From positions 1-64,000 of the forward strand of contig CAJUKH010000054.1 in NCBI GenBank assembly GCA_910587345.1: a DNA stretch of 64,000 bases, given 5' to 3'. The position numbers were made by a program, and so were the translations under genes. Shown one piece after another: positions 53,601 through 61,133 of this stretch. The notes under the pieces were generated by a model that saw only the letters and a list, made by a program, of their open reading frames with translations, did no database searches and had not been told where the DNA came from. The stretch is from an uncultured Oscillospiraceae bacterium. GTDB lineage: Bacteria; Bacillota; Clostridia; Oscillospirales; Oscillospiraceae. Numbering within the stretch: position 1 is the first letter of the stretch; each line of letters opens with the position of its first letter.

Positions 53601-55417
53601 GCTGCGCTGGGGGTAATACCCTTCCCTGCCAGCGTGATCGTTTCACCGCCGTCGCCCAGCTTTGTACCGCCGGAAGCTGCGGTATACCATCCCGCAAAGG
53701 TAGAGCCTGTCAAACTTACCGAATTAGCGGCAGGCAAAGTAAAGCTGTCTGTGTCCAAAATCCCTGTCTCTCCCGCAGGATTGCCTGTGCCTCCGTTGGC
53801 ATCATAGCTCACGTTATAAATAGGCACAAAATTAGCGGTAAAGCTCAAATTAGAGGTCACATTATCCACTGTATGTGTAGTGCTGGTGTCCGTCCCGGTA
53901 ATATCTCCACCGGTCCAGCCAGTGAACTTGTAGCCAGCATTCGTCGTGACGACAAGCGTAGCAGATTCACCGTCTGTTACTGTAGCAGAAGCCCCGCCGC
54001 CATTCACACTGATGGTACCGCCGCCGCTGGGACTGGCCGTACCGGAAACGGTGTAAGTGGGGATGGCTGTAAAGTTGGCTACAAAGTCCATGTCACTGGT
54101 TACCCTCGATACTGTATACGTCGGGTTTGTCGCCCTTGAACTGGTAATATCTGTAATATCGCCACCAGACCAGTGGGAGAATGTATAACCGGGTTTCTCC
54201 GTAGCTACCAGTCTGGCCTGTGTATTCTCAGTCACCTGAGCGGAGTTGGCCGTACCGTTGACCGTGACCGAACCACCGGCAGCGGGACTTGCCGTACCAG
54301 TCACGGTGAACGTTTGGGCTTCTCCTCCATTGTAGGTCCATGTCGTGTTTTCTTTCTTCTCAACTTGTGACTCTTTGGATATATAATTAATCGTAATATC
54401 GCCCGATCTGGAGGTCGCGCCCGACGGGACTGGAGTCGACATTCCTGTGTTTGCGAGAACTATAGCGTTTGCTGCCGTAGTAGCCTTCCGGCGCTGCATA
54501 TAGACAGTCACACTTGCTCCGCCCGGAATCTCAAGTGTAGTTCCATAGGATAATGTCGTAGCAGGAATTGGTGTCATTTTTCCACCGTTATCATACCATA
54601 AGGTCCACAAATTCTCATTGCCCAATCCGCTAGGACCGCCCGTACCCGTAATATTGATTGTATCAAGTACCGCCGTCTCTTTACCCACATTTTTGATCGT
54701 AATGCCCTTTTCCTTGAAGTGCGCTTGTATATCGACGACGTTCAGCCGGGTACCCGGAGTGGCATTGCTGTCCCAAATTTCAATAGGATTGGAGAGTACT
54801 AGGGTCGCTTCTTTGATACCATAATCTGCTTTTACATAATTGAGAGTCGCAGGTTCACCTTTGGAAAAGAACACTGCTACATAGGGTACCGAAACTGGCT
54901 TTTCTACCTTATCCGGACTATCAGCCGTATAAAACCCATTCGGGTACTTTGAAAATATGGTATCCAGCGCCGGCAGCTTTCCGCCTCCGCTCATACCAGA
55001 GGTACTACTACTAAAGGACACCTTTCCGTCGACAACATTAAGAGAGGGACCTCCCGTATGAGTCACTACCGTCGAAAGATCGATTCCCAACGCCTGAACA
55101 GATTTCAAGAAATCCGCCAGATTTTGATCGGCGATATCGCCGGATTCAATATCCTTCGACACCGTATGTTTGTTGCTGGAACCTGTTGTAATATCAGGAA
55201 CCAGAGCAAAAAACCAGTTGCCTGCATCTACGGCTGCCCCCTCAGAATAAGTCACTTCAAAGGTCGCACCATTGTTATCCGCAGCCGGGGTAATCGTTAA
55301 CTCTCCCTTAAACTCTACCGCATTCGCCGCAGGAAATATGTTTGCCGGTAGGAAGGACGCCACCATGGCCAGCGCCAAAGCTGCGCTGACGATTCGTTTT
55401 TTTATTGATGTTTTCAT
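41666..55417 (-). CDS. Giant SLH-anchored multi-repeat surface protein (4,583 residues)
   Basis: A signal peptide ends near ANAVE (about 34). The body (about 35-3750) mixes bacterial/InlB-B-like repeats (AGYKFTGWTGGDITG type), putative-Ig He_PIG-like modules (GTLPTGLSFNNGSITGTP) and prealbumin-like modules ending in a YYxV hinge. Two SLH triplets lie near 3840-4050 (VIGFPDGTFGPDHPITRGQ) and 4275-4470 (IGGFEDGTFRPDEAITRAA), separated by InlB-type repeats. An acidic Glu/Pro/Gly/Asp tail of about 115 residues ends the protein. The SLH triplets should bind wall polysaccharide. No enzyme domain is visible; a structural scaffold or adhesin is likely. The start overlaps the upstream stop (ATGA), with GGGAGG inside the preceding gene. 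Confidence 0.88.
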   Translation of the reverse strand: MKTSIKKRIVSAALALAMVASFLPANIFPAANAVEFKGELTITPAADNNGATFEVTYSEGAAVDAGNWFFALVPDITTGSSNKHTVSKDIESGDIADQNLADFLKSVQALGIDLSTVVTHTGGPSLNVVDGKVSFSSSTSGMSGGGKLPALDTIFSKYPNGFYTADSPDKVEKPVSVPYVAVFFSKGEPATLNYVKADYGIKEATLVLSNPIEIWDSNATPGTRLNVVDIQAHFKEKGITIKNVGKETAVLDTINITGTGGPSGLGNENLWTLWYDNGGKMTPIPATTLSYGTTLEIPGGASVTVYMQRRKATTAANAIVLANTGMSTPVPSGATSRSGDITINYISKESQVEKKENTTWTYNGGEAQTFTVTGTASPAAGGSVTVNGTANSAQVTENTQARLVATEKPGYTFSHWSGGDITDITSSRATNPTYTVSRVTSDMDFVANFTAIPTYTVSGTASPSGGGTISVNGGGASATVTDGESATLVVTTNAGYKFTGWTGGDITGTDTSTTHTVDNVTSNLSFTANFVPIYNVSYDANGGTGNPAGETGILDTDSFTLPAANSVSLTGSTFAGWYTAASGGTKLGDGGETITLAGKGITPSAAGGTATIYAHWTGNNYNVTANVDSAQTGWGTVKAGSSAAGNSSTASVAHGGSVTLVATPTPASDYRFVRWEKGGTSVSTAATYNVTNVTEAATYTAVFEKIAPTYNGGTVTFTYNASGTQSTATASGPSGITYTMTSGTLPTGLSFNNGSITGTPKGTGAKPGDYKISVTATAANGEAKTVEWTVRVNKGTRPAPTVTNIIGATTTGGHEGGFTIGNYGTLNADPYNIGGLDFEYGASSSGTFGALTAMDPNGSQAADRVTGLTAGSNKYIRVKENDYFNASPATRVEIPGPTTGFAAITVNRNDSAWNGSNGGTMPTITLQNAPNGATSSVSGNVVTFSGLTGGQTYKIFANGVDTGKSVSIAVGETSRATVNYYTVTVTGGASAAAYSVNSANSAGTQREMDFLENKTAYLFSTPNNAGGYGGSGTWSFVLDGATEANKTGANTTITVKKKTTATIAYTSTSITVDLFKNSATTRDTTSRSVQLYNGTTPVGTAITNSTGTVTFTTVPTPSNANTTFNIWVDGKDSGIDVSVTPGSSATATLRYYDVQLASSIANGTATIDGNASGSVEVLAGGTKNSVALTATASNPTNYGFGSWKQSPAGGSFGGANTANTTWTIGANPTVTGPITLTPSFNRNGYRATITVYVDKNGANGIPKQGMTVTLGGSTGNKTTDANGQVVFDGLTGGTTYTVTVTSPSGTPAVATGSTGSVTIGTGDNGDANATLQYYTVTAATGTGAATATVDNKATALVLEGKTANLGSTPQSGYQGSASWTLNPAAAGSVSGVSLTVRGTLTATASYTPSEFTVSAPGAKLVYGTQYGTAAGGNGSVTVATISGTTGDTYTYGTVTGTLPAGMNLVQNPNGTITIWGKPQVVTSTPVTISFEATSGLNQTHKTVSFTVAVGKATPTITLTPQSGHYAGDATTSAVTPTVNGPYWNGTSWVTVTQTANSTLTYNPTTLADNGSGKTHVTMTVAATGGSVPLGSVWDKTTAECDVTLAASHNVTINVRKDYGSSAATFFRAGETVTLKTSGGAAVQNGSGTLSASGNVTLNNVPDNSAAYDVFIGSDSTRVATVRVSGSNQTVNVDYYTLELSSANTTMGTISGQSPANGTYLKGQSVSATPKPNTGYSFKNWTDESNAAASLPTTLTGRTVLKANFEANGLNKPGDKTLSYTYGDTVTNAAVATISGTGVSFNSSSFTYTGMVPGGLTLNFDSTTGAITVSGRPYEVGTQVINYTVTATNGASTTGKLTIEVGKYNPRVTVTTKPGTHYVGDSVDSAANVTFSGPYYDGTRWDTLDQDTTGAGWDFDKTALTGNPTPVTATIKYANQNTPLGDVWDPLTGSGNITATQTVELTVAVRLNGSTNGLRDGQLVQISDGTFTRSATVDATSHSVSILVPTGTYTITVGNDKKTGVYVGAAGTHNFDYYDVKYGACGAGGSYATTPSNTMVLLGAASDSTIKNTVNPLPTVNNDKNYRHTWQAAPNVGTFSGDTSWTLNVTTPPTAPDGITLTPEFSTTGKDLTVNLKLDGQAYTANTGVVVISNGSGESVSATPVNGVATFENATITNYTTITVGGKTTGVALNASTASSADVNYYTVTTKANEGASALFVGTSANPASGSSLIAMSGDTVHLAATLEAGYSASAAKWSAAKPGTGNTAGSVTQPSGSGATATLKVTGTTEVSVTFDANGLNVTAPDKMVAIYNMGAADWVAGNVSNGEETVAVTGPGSLAGSVSNGSGNYSFAPGSGFPSYLTINGTTVQLASGARINDNVGTVTFSVTATDTTTGKKADVPMTLEIKKAQPKIETIVYKTETHYYGDAVVQPGRLVTGTKVVDRYSNEDITQLDVANWTAAPATFQKQDGSAASYDFTFKVTGTNAGNYTTDTKALSLESELREPSPQAGTTTWNGDNPGKKTIKYGDNTAINVEVEVKNIGNTDITGMTVTRQNGSTLTTGNPSLTNVNNISASSPLTKDGTVKFSFPVSNPGSLAANQSYTVTFDIEASAGADGSANTASTTYSYILTVEPAEIDHGAVNITVPKDGNSTSAASATKTGDNTSLYNAAIVKWTGSDGSDSSSGAITFQPGVSYTATVELTPVNGNYVFVTENMTNGGYKTNGVNQGDKGSDGGTLVSVSQTAAKVTMVYTFPPIAAGNPTIKRSLDSTNPWDTAHVDEIRVRASASMRFYFVVTDTQLTNPSAATIKAAATGGAKVAGQVSEGNVVSNKTDSGFQVWDVGQVFNGTPGTTYYIYAVAQPADDASADLSGVGDSQIKLTKKLTIKLQTKTGVSLTSNSNVSVTGSYSSWNTDTDAAQTKTLTLDHSHLNEVLSITDAATFNATPGVPGSEMDDPAAWALKSVTPVNMATGTQIKYPANADGDTTIVVTYRQRIHGEPEIEVQNDDGSTEVKVGTTLTVKQGTAAIGDTAIADIETEPGLSFQWQYATDGSTWKDIAGQTATSFKVDTANDYTGAAFRVVVTYTGDNDGKDTPSSVTAVTEKLITYYTVTIAPNPPAGGTADGTYKGTTGTTLSVKAGDSITLNQKANGGYVFNNWTVDGREVSSPYTPTADVLVNGNFEQGTFGATATGGKVHYAESSFATTPAITVETGADGATVKYEKDPSETWPDWLAMDGAGKFSVTGPVNTDVVKDSISEVTVHVKVTEEQTGQEKTVTITIDVDQGMLDITNANYSGTGQSVNDPVDMNAFTATVTDKAGATPGGTWDANPKRFGQAGANDITFTFTPEMNSTGEISNYKPASTQISIQAESADIALAVKDPTQTYSSTNTRTIQVKWNYASIDDVVVSLKNDGNQTLSDLTITPVRTDAGITMSNETISGTSLNAGAEVTDAFTLTIADGLAVGTHTAEYTITGTEANSGKKTEATYILEIIVSPIIIQTVDIDTQTPAKGETIQKSLDDPNNTIVITDENGKTLVPGTDVEVTFKWQKKEGNSWVDVTEDTFQPNTEYRPYVEVKAPEGYTLKTPDDDYTVNNKTNGAGAEIDVAAPGTAENIGTFTEPATKTELSETPQLRFTDDDNEYRVDYSRRLQSSAPSSVVIKLTDLTSNAKDVKVEATGGLLKDKFDLSGVVIPNPLEVGNEVILGTLDLSGIDTTTPGTRTLLELKATGKSEDGQSDTKATYTLTIYVPQPSTGGGTVTIEMPVVTYWVSDNGFTNDLTAEKMSRRGAKPSFVPKITAIEGLKFLGWSESDPTKIKDGTLPTLVDPLTFSITDDKTFYAIYEAVPAGHAHYVIGFPDGTFGPDHPITRGQVATIIARACLEDFAEGSDYGNPGNYNDVEEHWANSAIAFCSLKGVFTGYEDGTFRPDRYISRQELAAVVARLAGVQPNEGLNFVDSGDVANWALNGVYTNVANGWVNGYEDNTFRPLNDITRAETVKIFNGYLHRGVDAEGLSDLTEYVHSGVASNTGSGNEENKEYMTWPDVSKSHWAYFEVIEAANDHDFHWKDATQAVPPEHWDAAFIDDVWRYYDNENDGGEDVGKETPVFTVTYVVNGHGVTYSNTTEQVKIYESPSVEGLPAVVVDEGYYLAGWSEKDPAIHELTEDDIVDPTAHYIEGDKTFYAVFKSFEEYVPETVIVTYVVSKNGETYDAITSEVVWNTMPEQGTIPVAVADAGFIFAGWSDTDPSSGNVTLVDPASTVVTEDRTFYAVFQPTQQPSEPVVYARTKYIGGFEDGTFRPDEAITRAAVAKIIAELLRYDASQTYDADFVDLENHWAKNVIAYCVQRGVMGGYEDGTFRPDGAITRQEFAVIISRLAGTQSNEGLTFTDVDAIAPWALDGVYTAVVNGWINGYEDGTFLPERVMTRAETVKIFNAYLGRSANVEEINATTGYTAWSDVPATHWAYYEIVEAANDWEALAQQDQSADQPAPEEGQVSGENTDETVPVEGDDATVGQPTEGEDPTQTPGEGAQQPGEGETSDQPENGGQDEMQPDNGEDAATPNEGEDPALPNDEENEDNAGEGEDAPTDGDDQ

Positions 55418-58400
55418 GTGGTTATCCTCCCGACAGTGAAAATATAAGACAAATCAAGAGACAAGCGTGAAACGTTTTGCGTCGGCGGCCCCAAAGTTCC
55501 GGGACCGGACCAGCGGCTGATGTCCATTCCACTCAACTTCAAGGGCCCCAAAAGGGTTCGCAATCGCAGCCGGTTCAAACTGTTAAACTTTGTAGTCAAC
55601 TGCTGCCGGTATGCCGTCGTCATGACGTTAAACGTAATCAGATTTTCATTTTCCATCATGTCGGCACCTCCTTCCGCAGTTTCTTCCGATGGCTGTACGT
55701 CTTCCGGTCCTTCTGGTTCTGTGGAGTCTTCCTTAGGCAACTCCTTCGACGGTTCCAGAGTCTCCGGGTCCGTCCCCTCCGTCATGGGTGGCTTCTCCTC
55801 AGGATGTTCCGATTCCTCCGGCGGATCTACAAAATCCGGCTCCTCCGGCTCAACAGGTTCTGTCGGCGTTTCTGGCTCAGTAGGCTCGACCGGCTCCACA
55901 GGTGTTTCGGACTCGGTGGGATCGGTAGTCTCTCCCGGTACTGCGGGAATCTCGGGTCCCACCGGTTCTGTTGGCAACTCCGGATCTGTGGGTTCGGTGG
56001 TCTCCTCCGGCTCCTCAGGAGTCTCCGTCGGAGTCGTGGTAACTGTCGCACTTTCAGACAGTGTGTTGCCTTCCTCGTCAGTCAGCTTGGTGGTCGTAAC
56101 CGTTGTGACTTCTCCCGTAATAGGATCAATTGTCGTCACGGTGGTTACGGTCAAGATATTCTCCCCTACCTCAGTCTTCGTCACCGTAGTCACCGTAGTA
56201 ACACCGGTACCCTCATTGGTCTCCACCGTAGTGACCGGGCGGCGGGCCGCCATCATGGGGTGAACGCCGAAGAGTGCTGCCGGCGCCGGTACCCAATCAG
56301 GGATAGTTAAGCCCCAGTTATTGACGAGGTTGTCATACTCATCGTTATCATCCATGCCCATGTACCAGCCATCAGCTATCAGGCCTTCAATTTGATACCA
56401 AGAGATTTCGGTGGAATCTGTAAATCCTCCTTCATCAATGATGCTCTCCCAAAGTCCCCACCCGATAAGTCCATCGGCATCATCCTGAGTAAATCCATTA
56501 TCAGGATCATTGGGATTGATAAACACTCCATTCAGATTATTCGGATCGCTGACCCAAGTTTCAACCGCAGTGATATCACCATTATCAATATAGTCCTGAT
56601 AGGCCGCCAACAGTTCATCAAACATCTCCTGAGGCGTCTTTTGGGACCCTAAATCATCCAAGGTTTTCCACCAATAGTTTTCCTGGGCCACTGTATCATT
56701 GTCCGCAAAAGTCTTATTATTCAGCAGATAATACTGAACCTGCTCCCAAGAGGCGGTAGGCATGGTCATGGACCAGTCATTGCCAGCCCCGTCATTTCCA
56801 GGTGCAACAGCTCCAGCAGCAGCAGCCAAGCCGTTCATAGCAGCCACGAAATCGCTTTCATTAGCAAAATGACCCAGGGTATCAAAGGTTGTCGCTCCGT
56901 TATCCGCCGCAATAAGGCGAGCCACCTTGATAATGTCAGTGGTCAAATTGTCCCACGCATGGGTGTTGCCATTGATCTCATATCGGAAAGCAGCCTCGAG
57001 GAAAGCAGCCAATCCGGTACTATAACTATTAACTCCGCTGAAATCGACGCTGGAGCCGGTTCCACCATCCTTCCACCAGTAATAGGCGCTTTCATTGGTA
57101 ACTGTACTGCCAGCTCTGACCACCCCGTGAATCAAATAGTATTGAACCTGCTCCCAAGTATAGTTTGTACTTGTAGCCGCCATGGCCTGAATCGTGGTCT
57201 TAAAATCGGAGAAGTCAGCGGCTACATATTGGGTACCCGCAAAATCCTTGGCAAAGCTCAAAGCAGGGTACTTGTACAAATCAGTGAAGGTAAAGGCCTT
57301 CCAAGTATCCGTATTGTCTCTGGCATTTTCCAGCAACGATGCCACATCGGTCACCCGAGTGCCGCCGTTGTACCACCAGTAATTGTTCATCTGCTCAATA
57401 TCAGCCGTGCTTCCGGTGCTGGCGGTACCGTTGATGATATAGTACTGGACTTCATGCCAAAGCTCAGACGCATTCCAATTTTCATCCACAGTCAAATTCG
57501 CCTGAACATTCTTCACCGCCGTCTTGAACGCATCAAAACTGGCAAAGGTTGTGATATCATAGCTGGGTGTTATTCCACTCACATCACAGGTCGCCATCAG
57601 GTTGCCCGTATACCGAACCCAGTCCGTAACATTTGCCGGGGTCTGCACAAATGCACTGTCATAAGCTTCCTTAAACTCGTTGAGCCAAGCGTCACGGCCC
57701 AGCCCGTTTGCCTTCTCCGCCGCATCCAGTATACCGGTCAGATTCATGGCCGGAGGAGTGGCTGTCGGACTGCCGCCACCCACGGTATCATCGTACCACC
57801 AGGCGCCGTCTTTGCTGGCCTGCTGAGCTGCCGCAACGCTGGAAGGCTTGCCGCCTCCGGACAGAATCCAACCCTGAAGGGCGTCCCAATCCTTCACATA
57901 AGTGGAATTGATGGCATTGATCCCCCGGACTGCTTCAATGAAATCATCGGCAAAATCGGTGATGGTGGTATATTCCTCACCGTTTTCATCCCGCAGATAG
58001 ATATAACCCAAAGCGGTACTGATGTCCAACAGCTTGATGCTGTCCTGTTGCTCCTGGGTGCCCAAAGCCGCCTGGATCATTGCGTCAAAAGATGTGGGCT
58101 TACCGGAACGCTTGGCTGCACAGGCCTCATGCAAATTACACCAATTGATAAACTCAGCCGGCGCAGCCTCATTCGCATCCGGCTGGGCCAATGTAGGCGT
58201 CCGACCTTCCAGATAATCAAGCACATATAGCTGCAACTGATGGTAGGTCAGTTCGGCCCAATCATGCTCCGCATTCCACCATGTATCATCCCCGGCGTTA
58301 TGTGCATCTATTGCCGCTTGAGTTGCCGCTCTGATAGCAGCTCTCATGTTATCACGCTCATCTGCAGATGTGGCGAAGTTTTGATTAGGTAGCCGCAAGT

Positions 58401-60747
58401 TAATATCTTGAAAGTTTGCCAGCGAAAAATAATTATTAAATTCACTTACTCCAATCTCATTGCGTATATACTGCGTAGCAATTTTGAGCAAATTGTTTAA
58501 CGTTCCATACAAGACAAAACCATGAGAGCCATTTCTATCTTCCTCCGCTCCAATATAAAGCGAATCGTAATAAGCATCGGCCAAATCGCTATCAGGCACC
58601 TTGTAATTATAATTGTCAATAACATGAGCAGTACCAGTAAACGTCGAGTTCGCCGCAGAACGAGAACCGCCTGTAACAAAACTCGCCTTATATGCTTCAA
58701 TCAAATAATAGTCAACTTTGTTAAATCTCCCTGATAGCACAAGTTGAATATTAACCTCATCCACATTATCCACAACTACTCGACTATATGTCGTCTTTGC
58801 TTTCGCATTTTGCTCATCGGTCGTAGCATTTGTTAGGCCCTTATCTTCCCAACGAATATCGGCTGTTGTCTCCTGGTCGATTGCAAGTTCACGCGCCCGC
58901 GCCACACCACGAACCACTCCGACATTTACAGTAGCCCGCTCAAATACAACATCAACACTATATGCACCGCCACTGGCGGCAGCAGTATTGTTCAATTTAT
59001 TGTAGTATGGCTCAGAAATCATGCGGTATTGATAGCCCGAAGCCATCAAATCCACGCCCGGTTCATAAACCGCCTTAACAGCATAAACACTCCCTGGCTC
59101 CAGAGAGTTAGTCCTTCTAAAATCGAAGTTGGCAAATTCAAATTGCTGTCCGGAGACCGTAAGCTGTGCAGGGGCGCCATTTAACTCCTTATATCCACTA
59201 CTGAGCGCCCCACTGTAATCAAGCAGTTCACCCACGCCAATCGTGGTCCAGGTATTCTCCGGGTGCGAGTAGTCTACTATGGCCCATCCGTGAATATATG
59301 GGTATTTGTCATCCCAAACGGCTGTTTCTGTACCGTCCTCCCCCACGGTGCTCTTTTGTTTCCACTGGTCGGCGACAAGCGTCTCCTCTCCGTCGTCGCC
59401 TGTAGTCACCGCTTGTTCCATTGGCCGCTTCAACAAAACATAGTCCAGCTTCCCCGTCAGATACTTGTCACCATCGGTAACCTCTGTCCCGTCAGTGGCT
59501 CCATCCGCCATAGGCCCAGAGGACGGGTACTTGCCCCGGTAGTTATCGCTGCGGCTCAGGCTGGAATAGTTTGTGTTATCCCGCAAATCTGGATGAATCA
59601 AATTATCATGAATATAGGCGTTCACGATCTGGCGGGCATCGCCGTCCCGAGGAACTGTAAGCACGCCCACCAACGTATCATCCCAATCGTAGAAGAGAAC
59701 CGTGGCTAAATCGTCCAGACTCAGTCCCCCGTCATTGTAGCTGGGTTTATTCACCAGGCTAAAGTTCACCTTGTGTTCTTCCACGTTGTCATAGTCAACA
59801 CTGAGGTCGAGACGGTTGTAGTCAATACTTACAGAACCATCAGCAGGGTCCTTTGCCTCCACGCCTACGCCACTGGCTGGATCGGAATAGTACATAGTGT
59901 TAAAATGATCAAAATTCTCGCCGTATGCACTGTTGTAGACAAGCTCACACAACTGAGAGTGGTCTTCAAGATCCGCCACAGTAGCAAACTGGATCAGACA
60001 GTCAGTGGCGGTTCTTGTCGTCTCGCCGCCCTCAGTGCCGGCATCACCGCCATCACCAGTGCCTCCACCGGTGCTGTCGTCACTCTTCACAGGCGTCAGC
60101 CACTGAGCAGCATCCTCCGCCAAAATAGGACCTACAGTTTCTAAATCGTACCGGAAAGTGACTACAGCCAAGACTGTATCTTCCTTCAGCACAATGGGAC
60201 GATTTGCCTCTACATTAAAATAGAGATAACCGCCCTTCCCTGTCTCACCGCTGACCTGAGCCATTGCGGTGGTAACATTCTTGTCCTTCAGTGTCTGTTG
60301 ATTTGTCATTTCATCAAAGACGCTTGTACCGGTGAGATCAATAGCCTTCTCTCCGTCTGTCCACTGATAAGGCTCCAGCAAAGGACTATATTTCAAGGCT
60401 ACACCAAGCGTGTTAAAACCCTGCCATTCCTCACTACCGCCCTCACCAACAACGCAACCGGACTTGGCCCGGATAACCACTTCCAGCTCACCGGTCAGAT
60501 AATCTGCCGCACTCTCAGGACCTTCGGGGTCATACCAGCGATCCACTACAGCATTGGACTCAATAGTGATCGTGGGAGCCTCCCCTTCCCTCATTTTGAT
60601 GGGTTCTTCCATATACATCGGGAATGCGCCTGCCGCCATAGTGGTGGCAGGGAGTATCATAGAAATAGCCACAACTGCAGCCGCAACCCGACGGAACAGG
60701 TGGCTCATCTGTTTTGTATGCAGTTTTTGGAATATTTTGTCATTCAT
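55414..60747 (-). CDS. Secreted protein with cohesin-like N-terminus and YWW-type repeats
   Basis: 1,777 residues from the ATG at 60747, preceded by AAAGGAGGTGG; an upstream frame extension lies in the leader. The signal peptide ends near TTMAAGA. Residues of about 55-210 resemble a cohesin domain (ELEVVIRAKSGC, then GVALKYSP, then EDTVLAVVTFRYDLE), but identity is weak. About 820-1460 hold divergent helical repeats with W-x-x-VQYYL and YWW motifs. A Thr/Val-rich stretch (TTVTTVTK type) and a Pro/Glu linker follow. The last 75 residues are basic and unlike the rest. No SLH, LPXTG or dockerin is seen. It is coupled to the giant SLH gene by a 4-base overlap. Confidence 0.8.
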   Translation of the reverse strand: MNDKIFQKLHTKQMSHLFRRVAAAVVAISMILPATTMAAGAFPMYMEEPIKMREGEAPTITIESNAVVDRWYDPEGPESAADYLTGELEVVIRAKSGCVVGEGGSEEWQGFNTLGVALKYSPLLEPYQWTDGEKAIDLTGTSVFDEMTNQQTLKDKNVTTAMAQVSGETGKGGYLYFNVEANRPIVLKEDTVLAVVTFRYDLETVGPILAEDAAQWLTPVKSDDSTGGGTGDGGDAGTEGGETTRTATDCLIQFATVADLEDHSQLCELVYNSAYGENFDHFNTMYYSDPASGVGVEAKDPADGSVSIDYNRLDLSVDYDNVEEHKVNFSLVNKPSYNDGGLSLDDLATVLFYDWDDTLVGVLTVPRDGDARQIVNAYIHDNLIHPDLRDNTNYSSLSRSDNYRGKYPSSGPMADGATDGTEVTDGDKYLTGKLDYVLLKRPMEQAVTTGDDGEETLVADQWKQKSTVGEDGTETAVWDDKYPYIHGWAIVDYSHPENTWTTIGVGELLDYSGALSSGYKELNGAPAQLTVSGQQFEFANFDFRRTNSLEPGSVYAVKAVYEPGVDLMASGYQYRMISEPYYNKLNNTAAASGGAYSVDVVFERATVNVGVVRGVARARELAIDQETTADIRWEDKGLTNATTDEQNAKAKTTYSRVVVDNVDEVNIQLVLSGRFNKVDYYLIEAYKASFVTGGSRSAANSTFTGTAHVIDNYNYKVPDSDLADAYYDSLYIGAEEDRNGSHGFVLYGTLNNLLKIATQYIRNEIGVSEFNNYFSLANFQDINLRLPNQNFATSADERDNMRAAIRAATQAAIDAHNAGDDTWWNAEHDWAELTYHQLQLYVLDYLEGRTPTLAQPDANEAAPAEFINWCNLHEACAAKRSGKPTSFDAMIQAALGTQEQQDSIKLLDISTALGYIYLRDENGEEYTTITDFADDFIEAVRGINAINSTYVKDWDALQGWILSGGGKPSSVAAAQQASKDGAWWYDDTVGGGSPTATPPAMNLTGILDAAEKANGLGRDAWLNEFKEAYDSAFVQTPANVTDWVRYTGNLMATCDVSGITPSYDITTFASFDAFKTAVKNVQANLTVDENWNASELWHEVQYYIINGTASTGSTADIEQMNNYWWYNGGTRVTDVASLLENARDNTDTWKAFTFTDLYKYPALSFAKDFAGTQYVAADFSDFKTTIQAMAATSTNYTWEQVQYYLIHGVVRAGSTVTNESAYYWWKDGGTGSSVDFSGVNSYSTGLAAFLEAAFRYEINGNTHAWDNLTTDIIKVARLIAADNGATTFDTLGHFANESDFVAAMNGLAAAAGAVAPGNDGAGNDWSMTMPTASWEQVQYYLLNNKTFADNDTVAQENYWWKTLDDLGSQKTPQEMFDELLAAYQDYIDNGDITAVETWVSDPNNLNGVFINPNDPDNGFTQDDADGLIGWGLWESIIDEGGFTDSTEISWYQIEGLIADGWYMGMDDNDEYDNLVNNWGLTIPDWVPAPAALFGVHPMMAARRPVTTVETNEGTGVTTVTTVTKTEVGENILTVTTVTTIDPITGEVTTVTTTKLTDEEGNTLSESATVTTTPTETPEEPEETTEPTDPELPTEPVGPEIPAVPGETTDPTESETPVEPVEPTEPETPTEPVEPEEPDFVDPPEESEHPEEKPPMTEGTDPETLEPSKELPKEDSTEPEGPEDVQPSEETAEGGADMMENENLITFNVMTTAYRQQLTTKFNSLNRLRLRTLLGPLKLSGMDISRWSGPGTLGPPTQNVSRLSLDLSYIFTVGRITT

Positions 60748-61133
60748 TGATGAGCCACCTCCTTTCCTGTCGATTTCCGGGGTTTTCTGTTTCTGTCTGG
60801 CTTGCACCTTGTGATTCTTTCCTCCTGCTTTCCAAACGCAAGGAAAACACCACAAACCATGACGATTTTCGCCATGGTTGAAGATTGGTATTCCTTTATT
60901 CCGCTTGGTTTGATGCATTTTGTAATCACCAAATCTTTACAAAAATGCCAAAATATGCATATGTAATACGAAAATACACATATTTTTGACTATTATACCT
61001 TATCTCTTACAAGATTGCAAGATTCTTTCGAGAAACGGCAAGAATTTTCACTTTACTAAATCATGGAAATTCCCACACCCAGAGGCCCCCCTGCCGCCAA
61101 TTCAGGGGCAGGGGAAGTCTCCGCACCATAGGG
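60748..61133. other. Leader and gap upstream of the cohesin-like protein gene
   Basis: It holds the promoter at 60992-61020 and a 5' leader of about 240 bases. Two hairpins can form on the minus strand: GCATTTT-type (about 60913-60948) and ACCATG/CATGGT (about 60857-60879). I recognise no riboswitch. No clear terminator for the preceding gene is visible, only a GC-rich hairpin without T-run near 61089. Confidence 0.5.
60992..61020 (-). promoter_or_regulatory. Sigma-A promoter of the two-gene giant surface operon
   Basis: Minus strand TTGCAA (61020-61015), 17 bases, TATAAT (60997-60992). Confidence 0.85.

Noticed and set aside
60748..60990. Possible cyclic-di-GMP riboswitch in the long leader of the cohesin-like protein gene
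   Set aside because: Hairpins are present, but the conserved GEMM bases and receptor arrangement cannot be found. A covariance-model search would settle it.
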